This document shows, one piece after another, positions 1 through 7,990 of a stretch of 64,000 nt of DNA. The DNA comes from Candidatus Corynebacterium faecigallinarum (lineage in GTDB: Bacteria > Actinomycetota > Actinomycetes > Mycobacteriales > Mycobacteriaceae), in assembly GCA_019120175.1 (NCBI GenBank), contig DWVP01000020.1, forward strand, positions 62,001 through 126,000, written 5' to 3'. The first letter of the stretch is position 1. Every line of letters begins with the position of its first letter. A model generated the notes under the pieces. The model made no database searches and was not told where the DNA came from. It was given only the letters and a program-made list of their open reading frames with translations. The position numbers and the translations under genes are program-made.

Positions 1-120
1 GCGTGGGCGGTCCGGGTGCATGACATCGCATCGAACCGGGTGGCGGCGGACGTCGCCCACGCCGTGGCCACCGGCCGCGGCCCCGCATTACCCGAAGGAT
101 GGAGGGCACGTCGTGGCTGA
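1..120 (+). CDS. folP: Dihydropteroate synthase, C-terminal end (partial)
   Basis: The reading frame is open from the first base and stops at 118-120, giving the last 39 residues of a protein cut by the window edge. The visible RVHD motif (residues 5-8) followed by an alanine-rich helix is the usual C-terminus of dihydropteroate synthase, which condenses pterin pyrophosphate with p-aminobenzoate in folate synthesis. The identification rests partly on the next genes being folB and folK in the standard actinobacterial order. Its stop overlaps the folB start, indicating translational coupling. Confidence 0.8.
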   Translation, partial: AWAVRVHDIASNRVAADVAHAVATGRGPALPEGWRARRG

Positions 121-493
121 CCGCATCGAACTGGACGGGCTGGAGGTCTACGGCTACCACGGCGTATACGACTTCGAGAAGGAGGCCGGGCAGAAATTCA
201 TCGTCGATCTGGTGGTCTGGACCGACTTCACCGTCGCCGTCGCCGAAGACGACATCAACGCCACGATCTCCTATGTCGACCTCGCCGACATCGCGGTCGA
301 TGTCGTCTCCGGTCCGAGCCTGGACCTCATCGAGACCGTGTCGGCGACGATCGCCGACCGGATCAACGCCCTGGACGGCATACTCGCCGTCGAAGTGACC
401 GTCCACAAGCCCGATGCGCCGATCCACCATCCGTTCTCCGACGTGCGGGTCGTGGCCCGCCGGTCGCGCAAGACCCCCACACCCCGGTCATGA
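113..493 (+). CDS. folB: Dihydroneopterin aldolase
   Basis: The 126-residue protein converts 7,8-dihydroneopterin to 6-hydroxymethyl-dihydropterin in cytosolic folate synthesis. The start is GTG at 113, six bases after a GGAGGG ribosome binding site; an upstream ATG at 20 lies inside folP and would add a foreign N-terminus. Residues 14-17 (GYHG), Glu22 and the VHKPDAP motif with Lys99 match the active-site residues of the family (Glu22 and Lys100 in the S. aureus enzyme). Length is normal. The gene overlaps folP by eight bases and folK by four (ATGA), so the three genes form a tightly coupled operon. Confidence 0.95.
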   Translation: MADRIELDGLEVYGYHGVYDFEKEAGQKFIVDLVVWTDFTVAVAEDDINATISYVDLADIAVDVVSGPSLDLIETVSATIADRINALDGILAVEVTVHKPDAPIHHPFSDVRVVARRSRKTPTPRS

Positions 494-1017
494 CCCGCCC
501 ACGCCGAGCCGTCCTGGCCTTCGGTTCGAATCTCGCCGGTCCATTGTCCGGGCCAGAGGAGCAGATCCGTGTCGCCGCCGCCGCCCTGGCCGACCGCACC
601 GGGGTGACCCCGGTCGCCGCCAGCGCCATGTACGCCACCGCGCCGTGGGGTGTGACCGACCAGGCGGAGTTCCGCAACAGTGTGCTCATCGTGGACACCA
701 CGCTCAGTCCCCTGGAGTTGCTGCACACCGGTCAGACGCTGGAGCAGGACGCCCGCCGCGTCCGCGAGCGCCACTGGGGGCCACGCACCCTCGACATCGA
801 CCTGGTGCACATCGAGGGCGAGACCAGCGACACCGACGAACTACGGTTGCCGCATCCATGGGCGCACGAGCGGGCGTTCGTCCTGGTGCCGTGGTTGGAC
901 GCCGACCCCCACGCCGCACTGTCCGGGCGCGCCGTCACCGAGTGGCTCGCCGAGTTGGGCCCTGATGCCGCCACGGCGGGAATCCGGGCGCTGCCTGAGG
1001 TTGAGTGGGCACCGTAG
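490..1017 (+). CDS. folK: 6-hydroxymethyl-7,8-dihydropterin pyrophosphokinase
   Basis: This 175-residue enzyme transfers pyrophosphate from ATP to hydroxymethyl-dihydropterin, making the substrate of FolP. The FGSN motif at residues 11-14 and the signature HWGPRTLDIDL at 95-105, with the Mg-binding Asp102 and Asp104, identify the family. The ATG overlaps the folB stop. The last bases of the gene carry a probable -10 box (TAGCAT, 1015-1020) for the following DUF3180 gene. Nothing looks unusual. Confidence 0.96.
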   Translation: MTRPRRAVLAFGSNLAGPLSGPEEQIRVAAAALADRTGVTPVAASAMYATAPWGVTDQAEFRNSVLIVDTTLSPLELLHTGQTLEQDARRVRERHWGPRTLDIDLVHIEGETSDTDELRLPHPWAHERAFVLVPWLDADPHAALSGRAVTEWLAELGPDAATAGIRALPEVEWAP

Positions 1018-1027
1018 CATGGGTGGC

Positions 1028-1561
1028 ATGACGCCCCGACGGGACAATCGCACCGGTCCTGGTCCGGCCCTGTCCACGACCAGTATCGGCCTGCTGCTGC
1101 TCGCCGCCGCCGGTGCCGTACTGGTCGGCCTGGCCGGAAGCTGGATGTTCTACGGTGACCTCCCGCCGGTGAAAGTGAGCGGGTCGGTGGCGATGTGGGT
1201 GTTCGCCGCGCTGGCGGTCGTGCTCGCGGTGGTCGTGAAACACCGGGTGGAGGACGGACGGATCGGCCAGGACTCCTCGCAGCTCTCCCCGGTATTCGTC
1301 GCCCGCTGTGCGGTTCTCGGCATGGCCACGGCATGGATCGGGGCGGTCGTCGGTGGTCTGTACGGCGGGGTCACGATCTACGTACTGCTGCGGCACAGTG
1401 ACTTGCTCGCGGCCCAACAGGACACCCCGGGGGCGGTGACGTGCCTGGTGGCAGGGGCGGCCATGGCGGCGTCCGGGGTGTGGCTGGAACGCAGTTGTCT
1501 GGTGCCGCCCGGCGGGGCCGACCCAGACAACGGCACAGGCGATGTACTGTTGACCCCATGA
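1028..1561 (+). CDS. DUF3180 membrane protein
   Basis: A 177-residue integral membrane protein with four predicted transmembrane helices (about residues 15-42, 52-76, 92-123 and 140-158). It matches the actinobacterial DUF3180 family, which usually follows folK (Rv3605c in M. tuberculosis). Function is unknown. I chose ATG 1028 over ATG 1019 because TAGCAT ends exactly seven bases before it, the leaderless arrangement seen at many genes in this window. Its stop overlaps the next start (ATGA at 1558). Confidence 0.85.
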   Translation: MTPRRDNRTGPGPALSTTSIGLLLLAAAGAVLVGLAGSWMFYGDLPPVKVSGSVAMWVFAALAVVLAVVVKHRVEDGRIGQDSSQLSPVFVARCAVLGMATAWIGAVVGGLYGGVTIYVLLRHSDLLAAQQDTPGAVTCLVAGAAMAASGVWLERSCLVPPGGADPDNGTGDVLLTP

Positions 1562-2598
1562 GTTCTGCGTATGTGCCCGACGACTCGCACCGGCTTCCCG
1601 ACCCGTCGAGCCGGAGCGCCTCCCGCACGCCCGGCGGCGGCCTGAAGATTCTGATGTACCTGGTGTTCGTCCTGGCTCTGGCGGCGACGATCATCATGTT
1701 CTTCGTCGACTCCGAGGTCTGGCTCACCGTGGCCGTCATCACCTCGCTGTGGGCGGCGTTCTTCGGGGCGATCCTGGTGTCCCGGTACTCCGGTATCCTC
1801 AGCGAGGAAACCAGCCGCCGGAAGGAGCTGGAGCGCCGCCACCGCGCCGAGATCGACTACGAGCGTGCCGAGGCTCAGCGTCGTGAGGGCGAGCTGGAGC
1901 GTGACTACAACACGCGGCTGGCCACCCAGCGTGACGAGACCCTCGAGGCGATCCGCAAGGAGCTCGAGGTCATGCGGGAGCAGCTCACCGATCTCTCCGG
2001 TGCGCCGTGGACCGATGAACAGGTGTCACTGAAGGCACGCGCAGAACGAATCATCGAACTGGAACGCAGCACCGTGCGCTCGTCCTCGTACTCGAGCTCG
2101 AGTTCGTCCCCGGAGCACAGAGCCGCCACAGACCAGGCGACCGAGCAGGTCGGGAAGTCCGAGCCGCAGGAGCGGACCGGTTCCCGCAAGGGCGCCTTCG
2201 CCACCGGGACATTCGCCGCGGTGCGCTGGTCGGGCTCCGACAACCAGGAGACCACCCAGATCCCGATGGTCGTCGATACCCGTGGCATCGACGAGGACAC
2301 CACGCAGCAGGGTGAGCAGGCTCAGCCCGCTGAGCCGACTGAGCCTGAAGCGCCCGCTGAGTCCGCTGGGCAGTTCGGCCGTCCGACGCCGCAGGCCGAA
2401 GCACCGGAGACTCCGGAAACTCCGGAGGCACCGCAGCCGACGCCGCAGCCGGCACCGGAGCAGCCTGAGACCTCGGGTCGTCGCCGCGCGGCCGAGCAGC
2501 CGGAGGAGGCCCACGGCCGCCGCCGCGCCGACGAGCATTCCGGCGGCGTCACCGTCGCCGAGCTGATGGCCCAGATGAAGAAGAACGCCAAGTCGTGA
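1558..2598 (+). CDS. DUF6779-type membrane protein with coiled coil
   Basis: The 346-residue protein has two closely spaced transmembrane helices (about 29-48 and 54-77). A charged, heptad-like coiled coil follows (about 85-150, rich in Glu, Arg and Lys), and then a long low-complexity tail rich in Pro, Glu and Ala with a short SSSYSSSSSS stretch. The layout and position fit Rv3604c/DUF6779 proteins of Corynebacteriales. Function is unknown; a membrane-anchored scaffold is possible but is only inference. It overlaps both neighbours by four bases, so it is co-translated with the DUF3180 and DUF2520 genes. Confidence 0.75.
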   Translation: MSSAYVPDDSHRLPDPSSRSASRTPGGGLKILMYLVFVLALAATIIMFFVDSEVWLTVAVITSLWAAFFGAILVSRYSGILSEETSRRKELERRHRAEIDYERAEAQRREGELERDYNTRLATQRDETLEAIRKELEVMREQLTDLSGAPWTDEQVSLKARAERIIELERSTVRSSSYSSSSSSPEHRAATDQATEQVGKSEPQERTGSRKGAFATGTFAAVRWSGSDNQETTQIPMVVDTRGIDEDTTQQGEQAQPAEPTEPEAPAESAGQFGRPTPQAEAPETPETPEAPQPTPQPAPEQPETSGRRRAAEQPEEAHGRRRADEHSGGVTVAELMAQMKKNAKS

Positions 2599-3545
2599 CA
2601 TCGTCCCCCGGGGCCCACCCCTCCGACCGACAGGAACCCCGCCTGTCGGTCGGAGTCATTTCCGCCGGGGCCGTCGGCACCGCGGTCGCCGAATCGCTGC
2701 AGCGCGCCGGCCACCACATTCACGGCATCGTCGCCCGCTCGGAAGCCTCCCGCGCCCGCGCCGAGGACCGACTGCCCGGAGTCCCGGTGACCACCGTCGC
2801 CGACGCCGCCCAGGCAGCACTGGTCGTCCTGGCGGTCCCCGACCCGCAACTGCCCGCGGTGGTCGAGCAGGTTGCCACGACGGTGCGGGCCGGACAGATC
2901 GTCCTGCACACCGCCGGTGCGCTGGGATGTGACGTCCTGCAACCGATCACCGACACCGGGGCACTGCCGCTGGCGCTGCACCCGGCGATGACCTTCCTCA
3001 ACCGCCCGGAGGACACCGACAACCTGCAGGGCTGCGCCTGGGGTGTCACCACCGACTCGGAGACCGGCACGGCCGTCGCCGAGCTACTGGTCAGCTCCCT
3101 CGGTGGGGTGCCGGTGGCCGTCCCGGAGGACGCCCGGACGCTCTACCATGCGGCCATGGTCCACGGCGCCAACCATGTCGTCACCCAGGTCAGCGAGGCG
3201 CTGTCGATCCTCGACCGGGTGCTGGGGGACCCGTCGGTGCAGAATCCGGAGTCGGCACTGCTGTTGCGGCGGATCCTGCCGACGGCGGTGGACGCTGCGT
3301 TGGCCTCCCGGATGAGCGCGCTGACCGGACCGACCGCCCGTGACGACGCGGCGACGGTGCTGCGTCATCTCACTGCGCTGGACGCGGCGGACGTCTGTGA
3401 CAACACCAGTACCTCCGGCGGATCCGGCCTCGCGGAGGCGTACCGGCAGGACGCCGAGCGCACCGCCCGTGCCGTCGGATCGCTCGATGTGGAACGTGCC
3501 GTGCGCCTCGTCAGGCATTCAGGCACAGGATCAGGCGCCGACTAG
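2595..3545 (+). CDS. Rossmann-fold/DUF2520 protein
   Basis: The 316-residue protein starts at GTG 2595, overlapping the preceding stop (GTGA). Residues 18-45 form a beta-alpha-beta NAD(P)-binding unit whose glycine loop reads GVISAGAVGTA. The central LHPAMTF segment and the C-terminal helical region match the DUF2520 family, which resembles 6-phosphogluconate and pyrroline-5-carboxylate dehydrogenases. The location immediately before panC is conserved in mycobacteria (Rv3603c). A role in pantothenate metabolism, such as ketopantoate reduction, has been proposed by context only. Confidence 0.8.
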   Translation: MTSSPGAHPSDRQEPRLSVGVISAGAVGTAVAESLQRAGHHIHGIVARSEASRARAEDRLPGVPVTTVADAAQAALVVLAVPDPQLPAVVEQVATTVRAGQIVLHTAGALGCDVLQPITDTGALPLALHPAMTFLNRPEDTDNLQGCAWGVTTDSETGTAVAELLVSSLGGVPVAVPEDARTLYHAAMVHGANHVVTQVSEALSILDRVLGDPSVQNPESALLLRRILPTAVDAALASRMSALTGPTARDDAATVLRHLTALDAADVCDNTSTSGGSGLAEAYRQDAERTARAVGSLDVERAVRLVRHSGTGSGAD

Positions 3546-3617
3546 AGATTGTGGTACCGGGAGGACTATCCTGTAATACCTGTTCCACCCACTCATACCC
3601 ACAAAGGAGCGTCGCCG

Positions 3618-4604
3618 GTGAGTTTCACCCCGGGCCAGGCCACCGTCTACACCGAGACCGAGACGATCGGCGAACTCACCCGCGCGATGCGTAAGGCCGG
3701 TCGTCCGGTCGTTCTCGTTCCCACCATGGGCGCGCTGCACGAAGGCCACCTGTCGCTGGTGCGCGCCGCACAGTCCGTCCCACGGGCCCTGGTTGTGGTG
3801 TCGATCTTCGTCAACCCGCTGCAGTTCGCCGAAGGCGAGGATCTGGACGCCTACCCGCGCACCCTCGAGGCCGACGTGGAGAAGCTGCGCTCGGTCGGTG
3901 TGGACGCCGTGTTCGCCCCGACCCCGCGCGAGATGTACCCCAACGGGCCGCGCACCACGGTGAACCCCGGCCCGGCCGGTGAGATCCTGGAGGGCACGGA
4001 GCGTCCCACCCACTTCGCCGGGGTGCTCACCGTCGTGGCGAAGCTGCTCACGATCACCAACGCCAGCCACGCGTTCTTCGGCGAGAAGGACTACCAGCAG
4101 CTGGTGCTGATCCAGCAGATGGTCACCGACCTGAACCTGGGTGTCGTCGTCCACGGCGTGCCGGTGGTCCGGGAATCCGACGGGCTGGCGAAGTCCTCGC
4201 GCAACATCTACCTCTCCGACGACGAGCGGCAGCTGGCATTGACCCTGTCGGCCGCACTGCTCGCCGGGGCGCACGTCGCCGAGGACGGGGCGGACGCGGT
4301 GCTGGACACCGCCCGCGCGATCCTGGACGCTGCCGAGGGTATCGAGCTGGACTACCTCGCGCTGCGCGGCCTGGACCTGGGGGAGGCTCCTGAGGTGGGG
4401 AACGCACGCCTGCTGGTCGCCGCACGGGTCGGTGCCACCCGACTGATCGACAATGTCGGGGTGCCGGTGGGAGTGGGCTTCCGCAACATCGAAGCCGCCG
4501 AGGCAGAAGCAGAAGCAGAAGCAGCGGCAGAAGCCGAGGCAGAAGCCGAGGCTGAAGCCGCCGGTTCCGCCGATGCCGACACACTGATCAAGACCGAAGG
4601 GTAG
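3618..4604 (+). CDS. panC: Pantothenate synthetase
   Basis: This 328-residue enzyme joins pantoate and beta-alanine using ATP. The start is GTG 3618 behind AAAGGAG (3603-3609). [10 protein letters not shown] (35-44, a HIGH-like motif) and KSSRN (192-196, KMSKS-like) are intact, as is the FGEKDYQQ segment (154-161). The family normally ends near residue 285; here an extra tail of about 35 residues follows, made mainly of alternating Glu and Ala (about 292-315) encoded by near-perfect GCAGAA/GCCGAG hexamers. The tail looks like a recent repeat expansion and is not needed for the fold. panD follows after ten bases. Confidence 0.96.
   Translation: MSFTPGQATVYTETETIGELTRAMRKAGRPVVLVPTMGALHEGHLSLVRAAQSVPRALVVVSIFVNPLQFAEGEDLDAYPRTLEADVEKLRSVGVDAVFAPTPREMYPNGPRTTVNPGPAGEILEGTERPTHFAGVLTVVAKLLTITNASHAFFGEKDYQQLVLIQQMVTDLNLGVVVHGVPVVRESDGLAKSSRNIYLSDDERQLALTLSAALLAGAHVAEDGADAVLDTARAILDAAEGIELDYLALRGLDLGEAPEVGNARLLVAARVGATRLIDNVGVPVGVGFRNIEAAEAEAEAEAAAEAEAEAEAEAAGSADADTLIKTEG
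4499..4566 (+). repeat. Hexameric Glu-Ala coding repeat in the panC tail
   Basis: The 3' end of panC consists of imperfect six-base units (GCAGAA, GCCGAG and variants) coding Ala-Glu pairs. The upper strand is purine-rich. Such hexamer tracts change length by slippage without breaking the frame. Confidence 0.8.
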
Positions 4605-4614
4605 TGTTTCTCTC

Positions 4615-5028
4615 GTGATTCGCACCATGATGAAGTCCAAGATCCATCGGGCGACCGTCACGCAGGCCGACCTGCACTACGTCGGGTCCTGCACCATCGA
4701 CGCGGACCTGATGGAGGCCGCCGACATCCTCGAGGGCGAGCAGATCGACATCGTCGATGTCGACAACGGCGCCCGCCTGACCACCTATGCCATCACCGGG
4801 GAGCGCGGTTCCGGGATGATCTCGATCAACGGCGCTGCCGCGCACCTGGTCCACCCCGGTGACCTGGTGATCCTCATCAGCTACGGCCAGTACAGCTCCG
4901 AAGAGCTCAAGGACTACAACCCGCGGGTCGTCTTCGTCGACGCCGCCAACCGTCAGGTCACGCTGAGCTCCGATCCGGCGGACGTCCCGGTGGGATCCGG
5001 CCTGCTCAACCCGCGCTTCCCGGTCTGA
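4615..5028 (+). CDS. panD: Aspartate 1-decarboxylase proenzyme
   Basis: The 137-residue proenzyme makes beta-alanine, the co-substrate of PanC. The start is GTG 4615. The self-cleavage site is the Gly24-Ser25 bond in YVGSCTID, which generates the pyruvoyl group on Ser25. Lys9, the NGAAAHL segment (about 71-77) and Tyr58 are at family positions. Length is normal. The gene is ten bases downstream of panC, so both enzymes for the pantothenate branch are made together. The residue after Ser25 is Cys where many homologues have Val or Thr, a mild variation. Confidence 0.96.
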   Translation: MIRTMMKSKIHRATVTQADLHYVGSCTIDADLMEAADILEGEQIDIVDVDNGARLTTYAITGERGSGMISINGAAAHLVHPGDLVILISYGQYSSEELKDYNPRVVFVDAANRQVTLSSDPADVPVGSGLLNPRFPV

Positions 5029-5074
5029 GCACCCTTCCCGCCGGACAGGTGCCCAGGCTAGAGTGGGCGTCCAT

Positions 5075-5377
5075 ATGTGGATCGCAACTCTGGAACTTGA
5101 CCTGCTGCTCGGCGATGTCCATTCGCTGAAGCAGAAACGATCGGTGGTCCGGCCGTTGGTGTCGGAGATCCGACGCCGCCATGACGTCTCGGTGGCCGAG
5201 GTCGGCCACCGGGACGTGCACCGCCGGACGATCATCGGGGCTTCGGTGGTCAGTGGGGACCGGTCGCACGCCGTCGAGGTGATGGAGGCCGTGGAACGTA
5301 TGGTGGCCTCCCGCCCGGAGGTGCAGCTGCTCTCGGCGCGGCCGCGGTGCTACTCCTCCGAGGACCTGGAGATGTAG
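5075..5377 (+). CDS. DUF503 family protein
   Basis: A 100-residue protein beginning MWIATLELDLLLGDVHSLKQ and ending in an acidic segment, matching the DUF503 (YlxP-like) family over its full length. The ATG at 5075 is preferred over the in-frame GTG at 5063 because family members begin at MWI. A possible -10 box (TAGAGT, 5059-5064) lies just upstream and no ribosome binding site is visible. Its molecular role is not established. In mycobacteria a type III pantothenate kinase gene follows panD; that gene is absent here. Confidence 0.8.
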   Translation: MWIATLELDLLLGDVHSLKQKRSVVRPLVSEIRRRHDVSVAEVGHRDVHRRTIIGASVVSGDRSHAVEVMEAVERMVASRPEVQLLSARPRCYSSEDLEM

Positions 5378-5512
5378 CTGGAGGGGGTGACCGGGCGGTG
5401 CGTCGACGAGAATGTGACGGAGATCAAACTGCGACCGGGTCCCTCGAACGACGCCACTGGTGAAGCGGCGGTAAAGGTACCCTGATCTTCTGACGGGGTC
5501 CATCTTTTATGG

Positions 5513-5529
5513 GGTATTTCAGATGTACC
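5513..5529. promoter_or_regulatory. Candidate NsrR operator
   Basis: GGTATTTCAGATGTACC is an imperfect dyad (GGTA-N9-TACC) that overlaps the expected -35 position of the nsrR promoter, whose -10 box is TAGCGT (5547-5552). It contains AGATGTA, which resembles the half-site of proteobacterial NsrR operators. Autoregulation is inferred from position. Confidence 0.4.
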
Positions 5530-5559
5530 TTTTCCTGATCCGGCACTAGCGTGGGGTTC

Positions 5560-6054
5560 ATGCACCTCACGAAGTTCACCGATCTGGGACTCCGGTCGCT
5601 GATGATCCTCGGGGACACCGGGGCAGCCGGCGCCACCGATCCGGCGCAGCGACGCACCATCGGAGAGCTCGCCGTCCAGACGAACGCGCCAGCGTCCCAC
5701 GTGAAGAAGGTCGTGGCACGACTGACCGGCCTGGGCATCCTGGAATCCGTCCGGGGCCGTAGCGGTGGGGTGTATCTCGCGGACGGAGGACGGTCGACCA
5801 ACGTCGGCGTCCTCATCCGTGAACTGGAGGGGCACCAGGAGGTCGTCGACTGTGACGGCGACGCCCCCTGCCCGCTGGCCGGACGTGGCTGCCAGCTGCG
5901 CCACATGCTCGCCGACGCCCAGGAGCGGTTCTTCGCCATCTTCGACGGTGTCACCCTGGGCGAGCTCATCGACCAGACCCCGCCCGCCGGGTCGGCACGG
6001 TCCCAGGGTCCGGTGCCCATCGGACTGCCGGCACCGGCCCCCGCCACACGCTGA
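5560..6054 (+). CDS. nsrR: Rrf2-family nitric-oxide sensor regulator (NsrR-like)
   Basis: The 164-residue protein has an N-terminal Rrf2 winged helix (MHLTKFTDLGLRSL, then helix-turn-helix at about 32-60) followed by three cysteines (Cys98, Cys104, Cys111). These are spaced to hold an iron-sulfur cluster as in NsrR of Streptomyces and E. coli. NsrR represses NO-detoxification genes, and loss of its cluster on NO exposure releases DNA. The hmp gene lies 43 bases downstream, which supports NsrR over IscR or CymR. I chose ATG 5560 because TAGCGT ends seven bases before it, implying a leaderless transcript. The last 20 residues are Pro/Ala-rich and probably disordered. Confidence 0.88.
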   Translation: MHLTKFTDLGLRSLMILGDTGAAGATDPAQRRTIGELAVQTNAPASHVKKVVARLTGLGILESVRGRSGGVYLADGGRSTNVGVLIRELEGHQEVVDCDGDAPCPLAGRGCQLRHMLADAQERFFAIFDGVTLGELIDQTPPAGSARSQGPVPIGLPAPAPATR

Positions 6055-6097
6055 CCGACCACACCCCACACTGCACACAGCATCCAAGGAGAGCCCC

Positions 6098-7348
6098 ATG
6101 TTCACCACCGAATCCACCCTCCCCGGCGCCGCCCGCCGCGCCCACCTCACTCCGGAGCACGAGGAGACCATCAAGGCCACCCTCCCCGTCGTTGGCGCGA
6201 ACATCGGCACCATCGCCAAGAACTTCTACGCCAGGATGTTTACCGCCCACCCGGAGCTGCTGCGCGACACCTTCAACCGCGGCAACCAGGCTGCCGGTGA
6301 GCAGCAGAAGGCCCTGGCCGCCTCTGTCGCCACCTTCGCCACCATGCTCGTCGACCCGAACGGACCCGACCCGGTCGAGATGCTTTCCCGGATCGCCCAC
6401 AAGCACGTCTCGCTGGGTATCACCGCCGACCAGTACGACATCGTCCACACCCACCTCTTCGCCGCGATCGGCGAGGTGCTCGGCGACGCAGTGACCCCCG
6501 AGGTCGCCGCCGCCTGGGACGAGGTCTACTGGCTGATGGCCAAGGTGCTCATCGGGGAGGAGGACCACCTCTACGCCACCGCGTCCGTCACCCCGGGTGA
6601 TGTCTTCCGTGACGCCTACCTGGTCAGCTCCACCGTCCTGACCGCCGGCGACGCCGGCGTCACCGAGTTCACCTTCGAGGTGCCCGGGGACCGCGGGGCC
6701 TACACCGCCACCCGGCCCGGCCAGTACACCTCCCTCGGCGCCACCCTCGCCGACGGTGCCCGCCAGCTCCGCCAGTACTCCCTGGTCGACTGGGACGACA
6801 AGGGCTTCACCATCGCCGTACAGCGGGACGGGGAGGTGTCGAGTTACCTGCTGGACACCCTGAAGGTCGGCGAGCGGGTGGACGCCACCCTGCCCGCCGG
6901 TGACCTCGTCCTCGTCGAGGACGGATCCCCGGTCGTGCTCGTCAGCTCCGGAATCGGTTCGACCCCGATGACCGGCATGCTCTCCACCCTGGTGGCGCTC
7001 GGCGGCACTGATGTCACGGTCATCCACGCCGACGACAATGAGGCGTCCTATGCCCAGCGCTCGGTGACCGACGGCTACGTCCACGCCCTGCGCGACGCCG
7101 GGACCCCGGTGCGCAATGTGGTGCGGTACCGCGACAAGGGTGAGGGGGTTGACCTGGTCGCCATCGCCGAGGAATCCGGCATCCCCTACGGTGCGAACTG
7201 GTACCTGTGCGGCGGCAACAACTTCCTGCAGGACATCCGCGGTCAGCTGGCCGAGCACGCCGGCGTGCTGCAGCCGGCCGCGCTGCACTTCGAGCTGTTC
7301 AGCCCGAACGACTGGCTCGTCGAGCACCAGGTCACCGTCGCCTCCTGA
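6098..7348 (+). CDS. hmp: Flavohemoprotein, nitric oxide dioxygenase
   Basis: This 416-residue cytosolic enzyme oxidises NO to nitrate with O2 and NADH. An N-terminal globin domain (about 1-150) carries the proximal haem ligand in the AHKHVSLGI segment (His103). A ferredoxin-reductase FAD domain follows, with RQYSL as the FAD motif, and then an NAD domain with GIGSTPM. The end includes CGGN and FELFSP, as in E. coli Hmp. The ATG follows AAGGAG. With nsrR directly upstream, the pair forms an NO-responsive unit. A nitrite reductase elsewhere in this window (43958-46606) could supply endogenous NO. Confidence 0.96.
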   Translation: MFTTESTLPGAARRAHLTPEHEETIKATLPVVGANIGTIAKNFYARMFTAHPELLRDTFNRGNQAAGEQQKALAASVATFATMLVDPNGPDPVEMLSRIAHKHVSLGITADQYDIVHTHLFAAIGEVLGDAVTPEVAAAWDEVYWLMAKVLIGEEDHLYATASVTPGDVFRDAYLVSSTVLTAGDAGVTEFTFEVPGDRGAYTATRPGQYTSLGATLADGARQLRQYSLVDWDDKGFTIAVQRDGEVSSYLLDTLKVGERVDATLPAGDLVLVEDGSPVVLVSSGIGSTPMTGMLSTLVALGGTDVTVIHADDNEASYAQRSVTDGYVHALRDAGTPVRNVVRYRDKGEGVDLVAIAEESGIPYGANWYLCGGNNFLQDIRGQLAEHAGVLQPAALHFELFSPNDWLVEHQVTVAS

Positions 7349-7366
7349 CCCCTGCCCCCGTCGCTG

Positions 7367-7398
7367 CCCCGACGCTGCCTCCTGCGGCAGGGTCGGGG
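7367..7398 (+). terminator. Hairpin after hmp
   Basis: CCCCGA-CG-CTGCC pairs with GGCAG-GG-TCGGGG around a six-base loop, forming a strong GC stem 18 bases after the hmp stop. There is no clear T-run, so termination strength is uncertain. Confidence 0.55.
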
Positions 7399-7415
7399 TA
7401 GTACCCTGAGTCAGC

Positions 7416-7988
7416 ATGACCGAACCACTGCACCCGCTGAGTTGGCCCCTGCCCTCGGCGGACATCGTCGGCGACCTGCCGGACGGCACACAGCTGCGGC
7501 TGCGAGCCCCGGTGAAGGCAGACATCCCCGGCATGGTGATTTCCTGTCGCGACGCCTCCACCCGGGAATTCACCCATATGCCGGAGAACTACACCGCGGC
7601 GGACGCCGAGGGTTTCCTGCGGGCGATGATGCACTCGCCAACGACGATGCTGTGGATCCTCGACAATCCGGACGAGCCCGGTACCTTCGGCGGCACCCTG
7701 GAGGTCCGTCTGGTCGACCGGTCGGCCTACTGTGTGGAACTCGGCTACACCACCGCACCGCATCTGCGTGGTCGTGGTCTGATGAGCGCGGTGGTCGCGG
7801 CCGTCACCGAATTCCTCTTCGACTACCGGGTCCACCGGGTGCAGTTGAAGGCGAACCCGGTGAACGTGGCGTCCTGCCGGGTCGCCGAGCGCGCCGGGTT
7901 CACCAGGGAGGGGACGCTGCGGGATGCTGAATTACTGCACGGACGCTTCAACGACCTGGCGATCTACTCCCGGGTGATGACCGACTGA
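7416..7988 (+). CDS. GNAT-family N-acetyltransferase (RimJ/RimL type)
   Basis: A 190-residue acetyltransferase. The acetyl-CoA loop reads LRGRGLMS and is followed by the helix AVVAAVTEFLFD. The segment NPVNVASCRVAERAGFTREGTLRD is split here for brevity, but its core NVASCRVAERAGF is the typical RimJ/RimL motif B. Members acetylate ribosomal protein N-termini or small molecules; the substrate cannot be read from sequence. TACCCT (7402-7407) ends eight bases before the ATG, suggesting a leaderless mRNA. It converges on the MerR gene with two bases between the stops. Confidence 0.85.
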   Translation: MTEPLHPLSWPLPSADIVGDLPDGTQLRLRAPVKADIPGMVISCRDASTREFTHMPENYTAADAEGFLRAMMHSPTTMLWILDNPDEPGTFGGTLEVRLVDRSAYCVELGYTTAPHLRGRGLMSAVVAAVTEFLFDYRVHRVQLKANPVNVASCRVAERAGFTREGTLRDAELLHGRFNDLAIYSRVMTD

Positions 7989-7990
7989 AA

